NCBI RefSeq assembly: GCF_000935025.1
Contig: NZ_CP010836.1
Location: 744,001 to 808,000 of the forward strand
Source of the DNA: Sphingomonas hengshuiensis
Lineage (GTDB): Bacteria; Pseudomonadota; Alphaproteobacteria; Sphingomonadales; Sphingomonadaceae
Direction: 5' to 3'
DNA: 64,000 bases
The notes beneath the pieces were generated by a model, which was not told the DNA's origin, ran no database searches, and saw only the letters and a program-made list of their open reading frames with translations. The position numbers and the translations under genes were made by a program. Positions 38,052-46,358 of this stretch are shown in pieces. Within the stretch, counting starts at the first letter, position 1. Every line of letters begins with the position of its first letter.

Positions 38052-39095
38052 TTACTTGAACATCGTGTCGTAGAACTTGCCGAAGAACCGGCGCATATAC
38101 TCGTCGTTCGAGAAGGGTTCGTACCGCGCAGGGTTTTCCTTCGTAACGAACCGGTCGATGGGGCGCACCACAACCTCCCGATCCGGATTCATGAACATCG
38201 TTGCCGAGAAGCGATCGACGGGCTTGCGGCTGACGACGCGGTGGAGCGTCGAGACGAACTCGCCGTTGGTCCATCCCATCATCGTGTCGCCGATGTTGAT
38301 GACATAGGCGCCCGGCACATGGGGCGCCGAGATCCAGCGCCCGCCCGAATCGCGCACCTCCAGTCCGCCGACATCGTCCTGAAGCAGCACGGTGAACGAC
38401 GAGGCGTCGCAATGCGCCCCGACCCCGACATCGGCGGAGGGCTGCCCCGCCACCGGCGCGGGATAGAAATTGAGCCCGAAGGTGGCGAGGGGGCTCCGGT
38501 GCATGCCGACGAAGAAACCCTCGTCGAGCCCGAGCGCGAGCGCGAACGCCTGCATCAGCGAGGTCCCCAGGCTGCGCAGCGCGCGCTGGTTGACGATCAT
38601 CGTCTCGACAAAGCCCGGCGCGTCGGCAGGCCAGCGGTTGCGCTGGTAGATCGGGTCGCGGGCGTCGTAATTGACGTCGTCGGCGTCGCGCACGCGCATC
38701 ATGTTGAACTGTTCGAGCGAGCCGCCCGAGACCTTGGCCTTGGTCGCACCGGGGAGCAGCGATCCGCCCGGCTGGGTGCCCTCCGCCGCGCCGCGCCCGG
38801 GCAGGTAGCCGCACCATTGCCCGTCGAGCAGCGGCGCCGTTTCCATCTTGGCCGCGCGCGACCGCGCGAAAAAGGTGCGCGCTTCCGAAAGCACCGCCTG
38901 GCGCAGGCTTTCGGGAACGCCGTGATTGACGATGTAGAAGAAGCCGATGCGGCGGCATGCTTCGCGGATCGACTGTGCCACGCGGGCGCGATCCGCGGCC
39001 CCGCCGTGAAGGAACGGCGCGAAGTCGATGATCGGGATTTCCTCGATCGCGACAGTCTCGGCCTGTTCGTAGCGCAGTTCGGCGGTCGGCGTCAT
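38052..39095 (-). CDS. 2-oxoglutarate/Fe(II) oxygenase, isopenicillin-N-synthase-like (paralogue 2)
   Basis: A 347-residue relative of the oxygenase at 34465. The N-terminal block is IPIIDFAPFLHGGAAD and EACRRIGFFYIVNHGVPE. Iron ligands are H228 and D230 (GVGAHCDAS) and H285 (STLHRVV), with R295-x-S297 for 2-oxoglutarate. It has an extra segment at ~92-125 (GYLPGRGAAEGTQPGG) that paralogue 1 lacks, so the substrate pocket probably differs. AGGAG precedes the ATG at 39095. It starts 31 bases after the ABC permease stop and is probably cotranscribed with the importer; 149 bases without a gene separate it from the receptor. Confidence 0.88.
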   Translation of the reverse strand: MTPTAELRYEQAETVAIEEIPIIDFAPFLHGGAADRARVAQSIREACRRIGFFYIVNHGVPESLRQAVLSEARTFFARSRAAKMETAPLLDGQWCGYLPGRGAAEGTQPGGSLLPGATKAKVSGGSLEQFNMMRVRDADDVNYDARDPIYQRNRWPADAPGFVETMIVNQRALRSLGTSLMQAFALALGLDEGFFVGMHRSPLATFGLNFYPAPVAGQPSADVGVGAHCDASSFTVLLQDDVGGLEVRDSGGRWISAPHVPGAYVINIGDTMMGWTNGEFVSTLHRVVSRKPVDRFSATMFMNPDREVVVRPIDRFVTKENPARYEPFSNDEYMRRFFGKFYDTMFK

Positions 39096-39126
39096 GATAC
39101 GCTCCTGAAGGGATGAGACGCGCGGG

Positions 39127-40140
39127 TCATGCGGCTTCCGCGTCGCGGTCGAGCCCGCGCAGCCATTCGGCGATGGCACCATCGGGGCGCAGATAGGGTT
39201 CGACTCCGGCGGCAAGCACGATCAGCACGCCGACATAGACCTGGACCCAATTGCCCTGGACGCCGAGCAGGACGAGCCCGGTCTGGAGCATCGACACGAT
39301 GATCGCGCCGATCAGCGTGCCGGTTGCGGTGCCGACGCCGCCGCTGAGCGCCGCGCCGCCGATGATCACCGCGGCGATGATCGCAAGCTCGCCACCCGCC
39401 CCGGTATTGGGCGAACCCATCCGCAGCCAGCCCGCGGTGAGCGCACCGGCCAGCCCGCAGGCGAGCCCGAGCACGGCGAAGGTGATGATCTTCACGCGCC
39501 CCGGATTGACGCCCATCTGAAGCGCGGCGCGGGCATTGCCGCCGGTCGCGTAGAGCCGCGCACCGAACAAGGTGTAGCGCAGCACCAACCCGCTGACGAT
39601 GAACGCGCCCAATGCCCACAGCACCTGCACCGGCACCGGTCCTGCCATGCCCCCGGCTGCCGAGAAGAAGCTGCTTTCGATCGCCGCGGGAATGTCGATC
39701 GACAGCCCCATCGTGATCACCAGCGCCAGCCCGCGCAACAGGCTGAGCATGCCGATCGTGAGGATGAACGACGGCACCTTTAGCTTGACCACGGCCACTC
39801 CGTTGAACAGCCCGATCGCGCCGCCGAGCAGCATCGCCAGAAGCGCCGCGGCCCAGGGATTCCAGCCCCAATCGACGATCGCCAATCCAGTCAGCACGCT
39901 GCACAGGCCGTAATTCGATCCGATCGACAGATCGACTTCGCCGGCGATCACCAGCCAGGTCAGCGGCAGCCCGATCAGCAGGGTGAAGGCGGCGATGCGC
40001 AGGATCTCGAATTGCGTCTGCGTCTCGAGGAAATGCGGTGCGTTGCCGGCAAATCCTGCGAACAGCGCGAGCGCAACGATCAGCATCGCAGTCTGGCGGT
40101 TGAGCAGGAGAGGGATCAGCGACGATAGCCTGGCGGTCAT
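39127..40140 (-). CDS. ABC importer permease, RbsC/FrcC type
   Basis: A 337-residue inner-membrane permease of the ribose/fructose-type (BPD_transp_2) family with about ten hydrophobic helices. The conserved WLVIAGEVDLSIGSNYGL segment near residue 65 and the coupling-loop region GARLYATGGNARAALQMGVNPGRVKI (~190-215) are typical. It overlaps the ATPase gene by four bases (ATGA). The family mostly moves monosaccharides, but also nucleosides and autoinducer-2. In this setting the cargo is unknown and could be the ligand brought in by the nearby TonB receptor. Confidence 0.92.
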   Translation of the reverse strand: MTARLSSLIPLLLNRQTAMLIVALALFAGFAGNAPHFLETQTQFEILRIAAFTLLIGLPLTWLVIAGEVDLSIGSNYGLCSVLTGLAIVDWGWNPWAAALLAMLLGGAIGLFNGVAVVKLKVPSFILTIGMLSLLRGLALVITMGLSIDIPAAIESSFFSAAGGMAGPVPVQVLWALGAFIVSGLVLRYTLFGARLYATGGNARAALQMGVNPGRVKIITFAVLGLACGLAGALTAGWLRMGSPNTGAGGELAIIAAVIIGGAALSGGVGTATGTLIGAIIVSMLQTGLVLLGVQGNWVQVYVGVLIVLAAGVEPYLRPDGAIAEWLRGLDRDAEAA

Positions 40141-40895
40141 GCCGCTTCTCCCCGGCGCGGCGCATCGGCGCTGCCGACCACCAGCCCGACGATCTCGGCC
40201 TTGCTGGTCTCCGCGATCCGCAGGTCGGCAACCTTGCGACCAAGGCGGAAGATCACCGCGCGATCGGCAACGTCGAAGACATTGTCCATGTTGTGGCTGA
40301 CCAGCAGCACGGCGGTCCCCTCCGCGCGGAGCTGGCGGATCAGATCGAGGACCTTGCCGGTTTCGCGCACGCCCAGCGCCGCGGTCGGCTCGTCCATGAT
40401 CACGATCCGGCTGCCGCGCAGGATGGTGCGCGCGACGGCCACGGCCTGGCGCTGGCCGCCCGAGAGATAGCGTACCGCCGTGCCCACCGGCGGCAGGTTG
40501 ACCTTGAGCCGGTCGAGCACTGCCTGTGCCTCGCGCGCCATCCGGCGGCGATCGAGGATGAAGCCGAAGCGGACCGGCTCGCAGCCGAGGAAGAGGTTCT
40601 CGGCGATGCTGCGATCCTCGACCAGCGAGAGATTCTGGAACACGGTCGCGATCCCCGCGTCGCGCGCGGTGACCGGGGAGTCGAAACGCACCGACCGGCC
40701 ATCGACGAGGATTTCGCCGACGCTGGGGCTTGCCACCCCCGACACCAAAGACACGAATGTCGATTTGCCGGCGCCATTATCGCCGAGCAGCGCGGTGACT
40801 TCGCCCGCAAACAGATCGAGCGTCACATCCTCGAGTGCCGAGACCTTGCCGAAATGCTTCGACAGGCCCCGCACGCCCAGGATCGGAACGCTCAT
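40137..40895 (-). CDS. ABC importer ATPase, FrcA type (single domain)
   Basis: A 252-residue ATPase. Walker A is GDNGAGKST (~37-45), the signature LSGGQRQAVAVART, Walker B IVIMDEPTAALG and the switch histidine VSHNMDNV. It has one nucleotide-binding domain, as in FrcA, and not the fused pair of RbsA, so it must dimerise. The start at 40895 has GGGGAG five bases upstream. A longer frame to 40934 would overlap the binding-protein stop and is less likely. It is followed by the permease with an ATGA overlap. Confidence 0.92.
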   Translation of the reverse strand: MSVPILGVRGLSKHFGKVSALEDVTLDLFAGEVTALLGDNGAGKSTFVSLVSGVASPSVGEILVDGRSVRFDSPVTARDAGIATVFQNLSLVEDRSIAENLFLGCEPVRFGFILDRRRMAREAQAVLDRLKVNLPPVGTAVRYLSGGQRQAVAVARTILRGSRIVIMDEPTAALGVRETGKVLDLIRQLRAEGTAVLLVSHNMDNVFDVADRAVIFRLGRKVADLRIAETSKAEIVGLVVGSADAPRRGEAA

Positions 40896-40920
40896 GGGCG
40901 CTCCCCGGATCGGCACGACG

Positions 40921-41961
40921 TCATGAGAGGCCATATGCCGCCGCCGCCTTCTTGCGGGTCTCATAGCTCTGAATCATCGCCTCGACATTGTCGGGCGTGA
41001 CCCAGATATGGCCGGGTGCCATGCTGACCGCCGGCATGCCGCGCTCGATCATCGACCAGGCGAGCAGCACCGCGAAGAAACCCTGATAATACAGGCATTC
41101 GTCGATCGCGAAGCGCATTACGCCGCTCTTGACGAGGTTGAGAACCTTGAGGCTCGAAACGGTGCCGACCACCAATATGCTGCCCGGCGTTTCGCCGAGT
41201 TCGGCCAGCGCCTTGGCGAGCGGTACCGCGGACATTTCCCCGCCCGCCGCGGCATGCGCGACGACGTCGCCGACTTCCCGGATCTTGGCCTTGTACAGTC
41301 CCACCGCGGTTGCCGCATCCGCCGCCGAACCGTCGGGAAAGCTCACCAGCCTGAGCCCGCCGCTGCCCAGTCCGTCACGCACGCCGAGGATGCGCTCCTC
41401 GACGTTGAGCGATCCCGGAAAGGGGTTGCCGACCAGCACCGAGCCGCTGGTCACGCCCCCGGCCTTGAGCGTGGCAGCGATGCGTTCGCCGATCATCCGC
41501 CCGGCGTCGCGTGGCTGCTGCCCGACGAACGGCACGTTGAGCGGCGCCAGTGTATCGGGATTGTTCGCCGAATTGACGATCGCGAAATGGCTGCCCTGCT
41601 TCTGGCCCTTGGCGACCTCGTCGATCACCGCCTGATACCAATCGACGGTGAGGATCACGTCCGAGCGGGCAGTGATCGCCTGGCGGATCGCATTGATATG
41701 CGCGTCGGGCGAAGGCTGTGCGTTGAGGATGCGATTGAATTTCCACCCGACCATCTCGGCCGCGTCGGCGGCGCCCAGCGAAATTTCGAGGACGAAATCC
41801 GAACCCGGCGTCCCCACGGCCCAGGCAACGCTGCGCTGTCTGCCGAGCTTACCGCCAGTCTCACTGCCCGACCCGCTTTTGCTGCAGGCAGCCAGCGCGA
41901 GCAACGCACCCGCGATCGGGATGCCACTCAACACGCCACGCCTGCCAGTCTCGACGGTCAC
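40921..41961 (-). CDS. ABC importer substrate-binding lipoprotein
   Basis: A 346-residue periplasmic binding protein of the sugar-type Peripla_BP_4 fold. The lipobox LAAC places the lipidated cysteine at residue 26, unusual for this family in Gram-negative bacteria, where the protein is normally soluble; the mature protein would be membrane-tethered. Two lobes are seen, around GSDFVLEISLGAADAAEMVGW and IDECLYYQGFFAVLLAW. TVDWYQAVIDEVAKGQKQG is the typical helix of lobe one. It is the first gene of the importer unit, 25 bases before the ATPase gene and 110 bases after the LysR gene. Confidence 0.88.
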   Translation of the reverse strand: MTVETGRRGVLSGIPIAGALLALAACSKSGSGSETGGKLGRQRSVAWAVGTPGSDFVLEISLGAADAAEMVGWKFNRILNAQPSPDAHINAIRQAITARSDVILTVDWYQAVIDEVAKGQKQGSHFAIVNSANNPDTLAPLNVPFVGQQPRDAGRMIGERIAATLKAGGVTSGSVLVGNPFPGSLNVEERILGVRDGLGSGGLRLVSFPDGSAADAATAVGLYKAKIREVGDVVAHAAAGGEMSAVPLAKALAELGETPGSILVVGTVSSLKVLNLVKSGVMRFAIDECLYYQGFFAVLLAWSMIERGMPAVSMAPGHIWVTPDNVEAMIQSYETRKKAAAAYGLS

Positions 41962-42071
41962 CTGCGTCTCCCCCGCACCGGCAGAACTCCGGCCCGAATG
42001 TCATGTTGCAGGTGCGAAATGATCAAATCCAGTTCAATTTTTCGGGTAGCGCGTTCGAAAAAAGGCAACAC

Positions 42072-42983
42072 CTAGCCGACATGCGGTGCAGGCTCGTCGC
42101 GCATTGCCAGCGCAAGATGCTGAAGAAGCAGCGAAGCGACGGTCGAAAGCTGCCGTCCCGATGCGCTGATCACCGACAGCACGGATAGCGGTATCCTGCC
42201 GCCGGTCAGGGGCACGAAATGGAGCAGGCCCTGTTCGGCCTCGGCGACGATGTCGATTGGCGTGAGCAGCCCGACGCCCATTCCGCCGAGTACCAGCGCC
42301 TTGATCAGCTCGACGCTGTTGACGCTGGCGGCGAAGCGCGGGCTGCCGCCGACATTCGCCGCCCAGGCGCGATCGAGCACGGCACGAAGAGAATGGCCTT
42401 CGTCGGGACCGACCAGCGAATATTCGGCGCATTCGTCGAGCGTGATTTCGGACCGTCCCGCAAGGGGATGCCCCGCGGGCACCACCGCCCCGACCTGATA
42501 GATCAGCGCCCGCTCGACGCGCAGCTCGTGCCGCTCGGGCGGATTGAAGGTGAGGCCGATATCGACCTCGCCGCGCAACACCATGTCCACCACCGCCTGT
42601 GACCCGGCGATGTGGAGGCGATAGACGATGCCCGGATAGCGGCTGCCGAAGCTGAGCAGGTTGCGGGTGACGAGTTCGCCGCTGCCCTCCGCCAGGGCGA
42701 TGGTGACCTCGCCGCGGCGCAACCCGCGCAGTTCGTCGATCCGCACCTCCAGGTTGCGCAGGTCGCGCCGCCAGCGCCGCACCACGCCGATCATCAATTC
42801 GCCGGCGGCGGTCAGCCGCAGCCCCTGCGACGTGCGATCGAACAGCGCGACGCCCAGTTTCTCCTCCATCCGCAGGATCTGGCGATCGACCGCGGAAGGT
42901 GCGATGTTCAAATATTCGGAAGCCCGGCGGATCGATCCGCGCTTGGCGACTTCGTCGAAATAGAGCGTGAAGCGCGAGAGCAT
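42072..42983 (-). CDS. LysR-family transcription regulator
   Basis: A 303-residue regulator. The winged HTH is at residues ~5-60 (EVAKRGSIRRASEYLNIAPSAVDRQILRMEEKLGVALFDR in overlapping standard blocks), with LRLTAAGE ending it. The inducer-binding domain follows (GEVTIALAEGSGELVTRNLL, VDIGLTFNPPERHEL, VLGGMGVGLLTPID). It lies 110 bases upstream of the ABC importer, in the same direction, so it may control the importer-oxygenase-receptor unit, although LysR genes are more often divergent from their targets. The inducer is unknown. Confidence 0.88.
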   Translation of the reverse strand: MLSRFTLYFDEVAKRGSIRRASEYLNIAPSAVDRQILRMEEKLGVALFDRTSQGLRLTAAGELMIGVVRRWRRDLRNLEVRIDELRGLRRGEVTIALAEGSGELVTRNLLSFGSRYPGIVYRLHIAGSQAVVDMVLRGEVDIGLTFNPPERHELRVERALIYQVGAVVPAGHPLAGRSEITLDECAEYSLVGPDEGHSLRAVLDRAWAANVGGSPRFAASVNSVELIKALVLGGMGVGLLTPIDIVAEAEQGLLHFVPLTGGRIPLSVLSVISASGRQLSTVASLLLQHLALAMRDEPAPHVG

Positions 42984-43045
42984 CCGGTGGGTATAGCCGC
43001 GATTCCGGAGTCACACGAGCGGATGATCGGCCGGCGGTAGCGCGC

Positions 43046-43777
43046 CTATAGCTCCTTGAGTTCGCTCACGAATTCATAGCGGTCGCCGCGATAGACCGAG
43101 CGTGTGAACTCGACGATCCGGCCGTCGGGGATGCGCGTGACGCGTTCGATGCGCAGCACTTCGGAGTTCTGCTTGACGTTGAGGATGCCTGCCTCGGTCG
43201 CCGTCGCCAGCGAGGCGCGCACCCGCTGCGTGCCCGAACTGGGGCGGAAGCCATGATGGTCCAGAGCGTGGTAGAGCGAATCCCCCAAAGCATCGAGATC
43301 CGGCAGAAAGGTCGCCGGGATCACCGCGTGCTCGATCGCCAGCGGCTCTCCGCCCGCAAGGCGCACGCGGCCCAGGCGCGCGACACGCGATGCAGGCGAA
43401 ACATCGAGCGCGTGGGCCTCTTCTTCGGTGGGCTGGGCGTACGAGCGATAGATCCAGACGACGCCGGGAGATTCACCCCGTTGCCGGGTTTCGTCGCTGA
43501 AGCTGCTGAGCTTGCCGCCGGAAGCCTCGATGCGCCGGGCAACGAACGTGCCGGAGCCCTGGCGACGCACCACCACGCCTTCCTCGATCAACTGCTCGAT
43601 GCCCTTGCGCACCGTCACGCGCGAGAGGCCCGCCATCTCGCTGAGATCGCGCTCGGAAGGAAGCGCGCTGCCCGGACCGATGCCGCCGCTGCTGATATGC
43701 TCGCGCAGGGAGCGCGCGAGTTGCAGGTAGAGCGGTGTACCCTCGTCGCTTCGCGTCCAGGCAATGTCCCGTATCAC
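43046..43777 (-). CDS. nagR: GntR/UTRA regulator, NagR type
   Basis: A 243-residue GntR-HutC subfamily repressor. The winged HTH has PLYLQLARSLREHISSG, LPSERDLSEMAGLSRVTVRKGIEQLIEEGVVVRRQGSGTFV split across residues ~15-75. The UTRA effector domain follows (RVARLGRVRLAGGEPLAIEHAVIP), the domain that binds GlcNAc-6-P or GlcN-6-P in NagR/DasR proteins. It starts with GTG overlapping the murQ stop (GTGA), so the regulator is the last gene of the amino-sugar uptake unit. The gene symbol is by family and context; possible operators carrying GGTAT half-sites lie at 49206 and 50421-50464. Confidence 0.85.
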   Translation of the reverse strand: MIRDIAWTRSDEGTPLYLQLARSLREHISSGGIGPGSALPSERDLSEMAGLSRVTVRKGIEQLIEEGVVVRRQGSGTFVARRIEASGGKLSSFSDETRQRGESPGVVWIYRSYAQPTEEEAHALDVSPASRVARLGRVRLAGGEPLAIEHAVIPATFLPDLDALGDSLYHALDHHGFRPSSGTQRVRASLATATEAGILNVKQNSEVLRIERVTRIPDGRIVEFTRSVYRGDRYEFVSELKEL

Positions 43778-44670
43778 AGCTCAGCTTGGCCTTTCAGCAT
43801 CATCAGGGCCTTGCGCAGATCGCCACCACAGGCACGCAGCAACGCTTCCCCTTCCGCGACGGGGCGATCGAGCGCGACGAGCACGCCCAACCGGATTTCG
43901 TTGCCCGCCGCTTCCAGAGCGCGCGCCGCCGTATCGGCATCCACTCCGGCGATATCCTGAACCATGCCGCGCCCGCGCTGCAAGAGCTTAGCGTTGGATA
44001 TCCGCATCGCCACCATGCGCCCTTCATACACGCGTCCCAACCGGATCATGATCGCGGTGGAGAGCAGGTTGAGCATGGCCTTCTGCGCCGTCCCCGCCTT
44101 CATGCGGGTGGACCCGGCGACGATCTCGCCACCGGTGACTGCGCAGAGCGGATATTCGCTGGCGTCCAGCAGCGCCGACCCGGCATTGTTGGCGATGCCC
44201 ACCGTCAGCGCGCCCGCGCGACGCGCCTGTTCGATCGCGGCCAGCGTATAGGGTGTGCGGCCGCTGGCGGCCACGCCGATCACCACGTCATTCGGGCCGG
44301 CCCCCGCCGCGACGATATCGGCGCGCCCTGCATCGGCATCGTCCTCGGCGCCTTCCTGCGCCTCGCTCAGCGCGTCGCTGCCCCCCGCCATCAGGAACAC
44401 CATGCGCTCCATCGGCCAGCCATAGGTCGGGTGCAACTCGGTGCCGTCCTGCACGGCGAGGCGGCCCGACGTCCCCGCGCCGACGAAGATCAGGCGTCCG
44501 CAATCTTCAAGGCGCGCGGCAGCAGCCTCGGCGGCCAGGCCGATCGCCTGAGTCTGCGATTGAATAGCGGCGACGGCGGCCATCTGCCCTTCCAGCATGG
44601 CTTCGACGGCAAGCGTCGTGGGCCAGAGGTCGAGTTCTCGGTAACGGGGATCGAACGCTTCGGTCTTCAT
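43774..44670 (-). CDS. murQ: N-acetylmuramic acid 6-phosphate etherase
   Basis: A 298-residue SIS-domain lyase that splits MurNAc-6-P into GlcNAc-6-P and D-lactate. The SIS loop is LIFVGAGTSGRLAVQDGTELHPTYG, with the catalytic Glu in GTELHP. The regulatory second motif GVAASGRTPYTLAAIEQARRAGALTVGI and the terminal helical part (LMMLKGQAEL) are complete. Length matches the E. coli enzyme. It lies 13 bases after the symporter stop and overlaps nagR, and joins the AnmK reaction to NagA in this gene set. Confidence 0.95.
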   Translation of the reverse strand: MKTEAFDPRYRELDLWPTTLAVEAMLEGQMAAVAAIQSQTQAIGLAAEAAAARLEDCGRLIFVGAGTSGRLAVQDGTELHPTYGWPMERMVFLMAGGSDALSEAQEGAEDDADAGRADIVAAGAGPNDVVIGVAASGRTPYTLAAIEQARRAGALTVGIANNAGSALLDASEYPLCAVTGGEIVAGSTRMKAGTAQKAMLNLLSTAIMIRLGRVYEGRMVAMRISNAKLLQRGRGMVQDIAGVDADTAARALEAAGNEIRLGVLVALDRPVAEGEALLRACGGDLRKALMMLKGQAEL

Positions 44671-44683
44671 GAGATACCTTGGA

Positions 44684-46249
44684 TTAAGTTTCGTTCGTTG
44701 CCAGTGGCTTACTGGATCCGGCCGGTAGGACGCAGACGATGAAGGCCACCAGCGTGGCAATGCAAAGCTGAAACGGAAACGACAGGCCGCTGAGCACTCC
44801 CGGCAGTCCGATGACATGGGCGATAGCAGGCTGAAGAAACAGCACCGTGACGAAGCCCACGATGAGCGACGCGATCACCGAGCCGGTCGTCCCGCGCGTA
44901 GTGAACAGCGCAGTGAAGTAGACGCCGAGCAGGCCCGCATAGGTAAATACCATCACCTGCAGCGCGAACTCCAACAGCCCCATGTCGGTATAACGCTGCC
45001 AGTAGAACGAGACGACAGCCATCACGAACATCGCGAAACCGATCACGACCATCCCGGCGCGCCCGGCCTGCACATAATGATGCTCGGGCGGGCTGATGCG
45101 CTTTTCCTTCCACGGGCGATAAAAGTCCTGCACCAGCACCGAGGACATGGCGTTGAGCGCGGAATTGGTCGTGGCCACCGCTGCCGCGCAGATGCCGATC
45201 GTAACGAGGCCGCGCAGGCCGCCTGGTAGCTGCGTCAGAATGTAATGCATGAAGATGCTGATCTTCTCGCCGCCGAACTGCGTGCTGGCCGACGCGGTGG
45301 CGCCGCCCATCAGGTCCGGCCTGTCGTAGAGGATGTATAGCAGCAGGCCGATGACAATGAACATGCCCACGGTCGGGACCGTGGCCAGCACCGAGAGATA
45401 GAGGCTCTTCGCCCCGGTCTTCGCGTCCTTGCACGACAGCAGGCGCTGCGTGGTGTCCTGATCCATTCCGGAATTGGCGATGTAGAGCAGCGAGAGCCCG
45501 GTCACGATCGCCAGCATCGAGAACGGGCGCGACGGATCCATCGAGAAGTCGAACAGCTTGAGCTTATTGACGCCTTCCGGCGTGTGCATCAGCCCCTGCA
45601 CGATCTCGGAATTCGAGGCCGGGATAGACAGGCGCAGGAACACCAGCACCGCGATGGCCGAGCCGAGATAGACCACGAACTGGATGAGATCATTCCACAG
45701 CACCGACTTGAGGCCACCGACGAACGTGAACAACACGCTCGCCACGATCAGCACAAGGGCGGCGATCATGATGCCCTGTGCATCGACAGTACCGGTGATC
45801 ACCATCGCCAGCGCGATCGCCGCGAGATAGACGCGCGCGCCGCCCGCGAAGACCCGTCCGACGAGGAACGTGCCACCCGCCCAGCGCGTCGCCTTCTGGG
45901 AGAAGCGTATAGTGAGCAGTTCATAGGCGGTAGTGGCCTTGATCGCGTAGAAGCGCGGGATCATGACGTGCGCCACGAAGATCGCGCCGATGAGACCGCC
46001 GATGTTGCCGGCCAGATAGGTGAGGTCGCCGTGATAGCCATAGTCCGGCCCGCCCAGGAACGTTGCCGCCGACTGGGTGGCCGACAGCACCGAGATCGCG
46101 GCGAGCCAGGCGGGCACGCTGCCGCCGGCAAGGAAATAGTCATGCGCCGAGGCGGTCTTGCGCGGCGTGAATATCCACCCGCCCGCGACGAGCAGCACGA
46201 GATAGGCGGCGATCACCAGCCAGTCCGCCATGGAAAAGGGCAGCGTCAT
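44684..46249 (-). CDS. Sodium:solute symporter (SSS family), amino-sugar type
   Basis: A 521-residue inner-membrane transporter with about 13-14 hydrophobic segments, in the sodium/glucose cotransporter family. DYFLAGGSVPAWLAAISVLSATQSAATFLG is the first-helix sodium-site signature, and the SGMDQDTTQRLLSCKDAK segment (~270-287) is the family loop found in sugar and sialic-acid symporters. It lies between the TonB receptor and murQ on the same strand, so it probably imports (anhydro-)MurNAc, GlcNAc or a disaccharide from the periplasm. No ABC or PTS system is nearby for that task. The substrate is inferred from neighbours. Confidence 0.9.
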   Translation of the reverse strand: MTLPFSMADWLVIAAYLVLLVAGGWIFTPRKTASAHDYFLAGGSVPAWLAAISVLSATQSAATFLGGPDYGYHGDLTYLAGNIGGLIGAIFVAHVMIPRFYAIKATTAYELLTIRFSQKATRWAGGTFLVGRVFAGGARVYLAAIALAMVITGTVDAQGIMIAALVLIVASVLFTFVGGLKSVLWNDLIQFVVYLGSAIAVLVFLRLSIPASNSEIVQGLMHTPEGVNKLKLFDFSMDPSRPFSMLAIVTGLSLLYIANSGMDQDTTQRLLSCKDAKTGAKSLYLSVLATVPTVGMFIVIGLLLYILYDRPDLMGGATASASTQFGGEKISIFMHYILTQLPGGLRGLVTIGICAAAVATTNSALNAMSSVLVQDFYRPWKEKRISPPEHHYVQAGRAGMVVIGFAMFVMAVVSFYWQRYTDMGLLEFALQVMVFTYAGLLGVYFTALFTTRGTTGSVIASLIVGFVTVLFLQPAIAHVIGLPGVLSGLSFPFQLCIATLVAFIVCVLPAGSSKPLATNET

Positions 46250-46358
46250 CGCGATAGTCTCCGAATGGGGTGACGCCGGGCCATGAGGGCCGCTCCCGAA
46301 GAAACGGCAGGCGCCCGGCCAGAGGATCGCTGGCCGGGCGCCCCGTCAGGGAAGCTCC

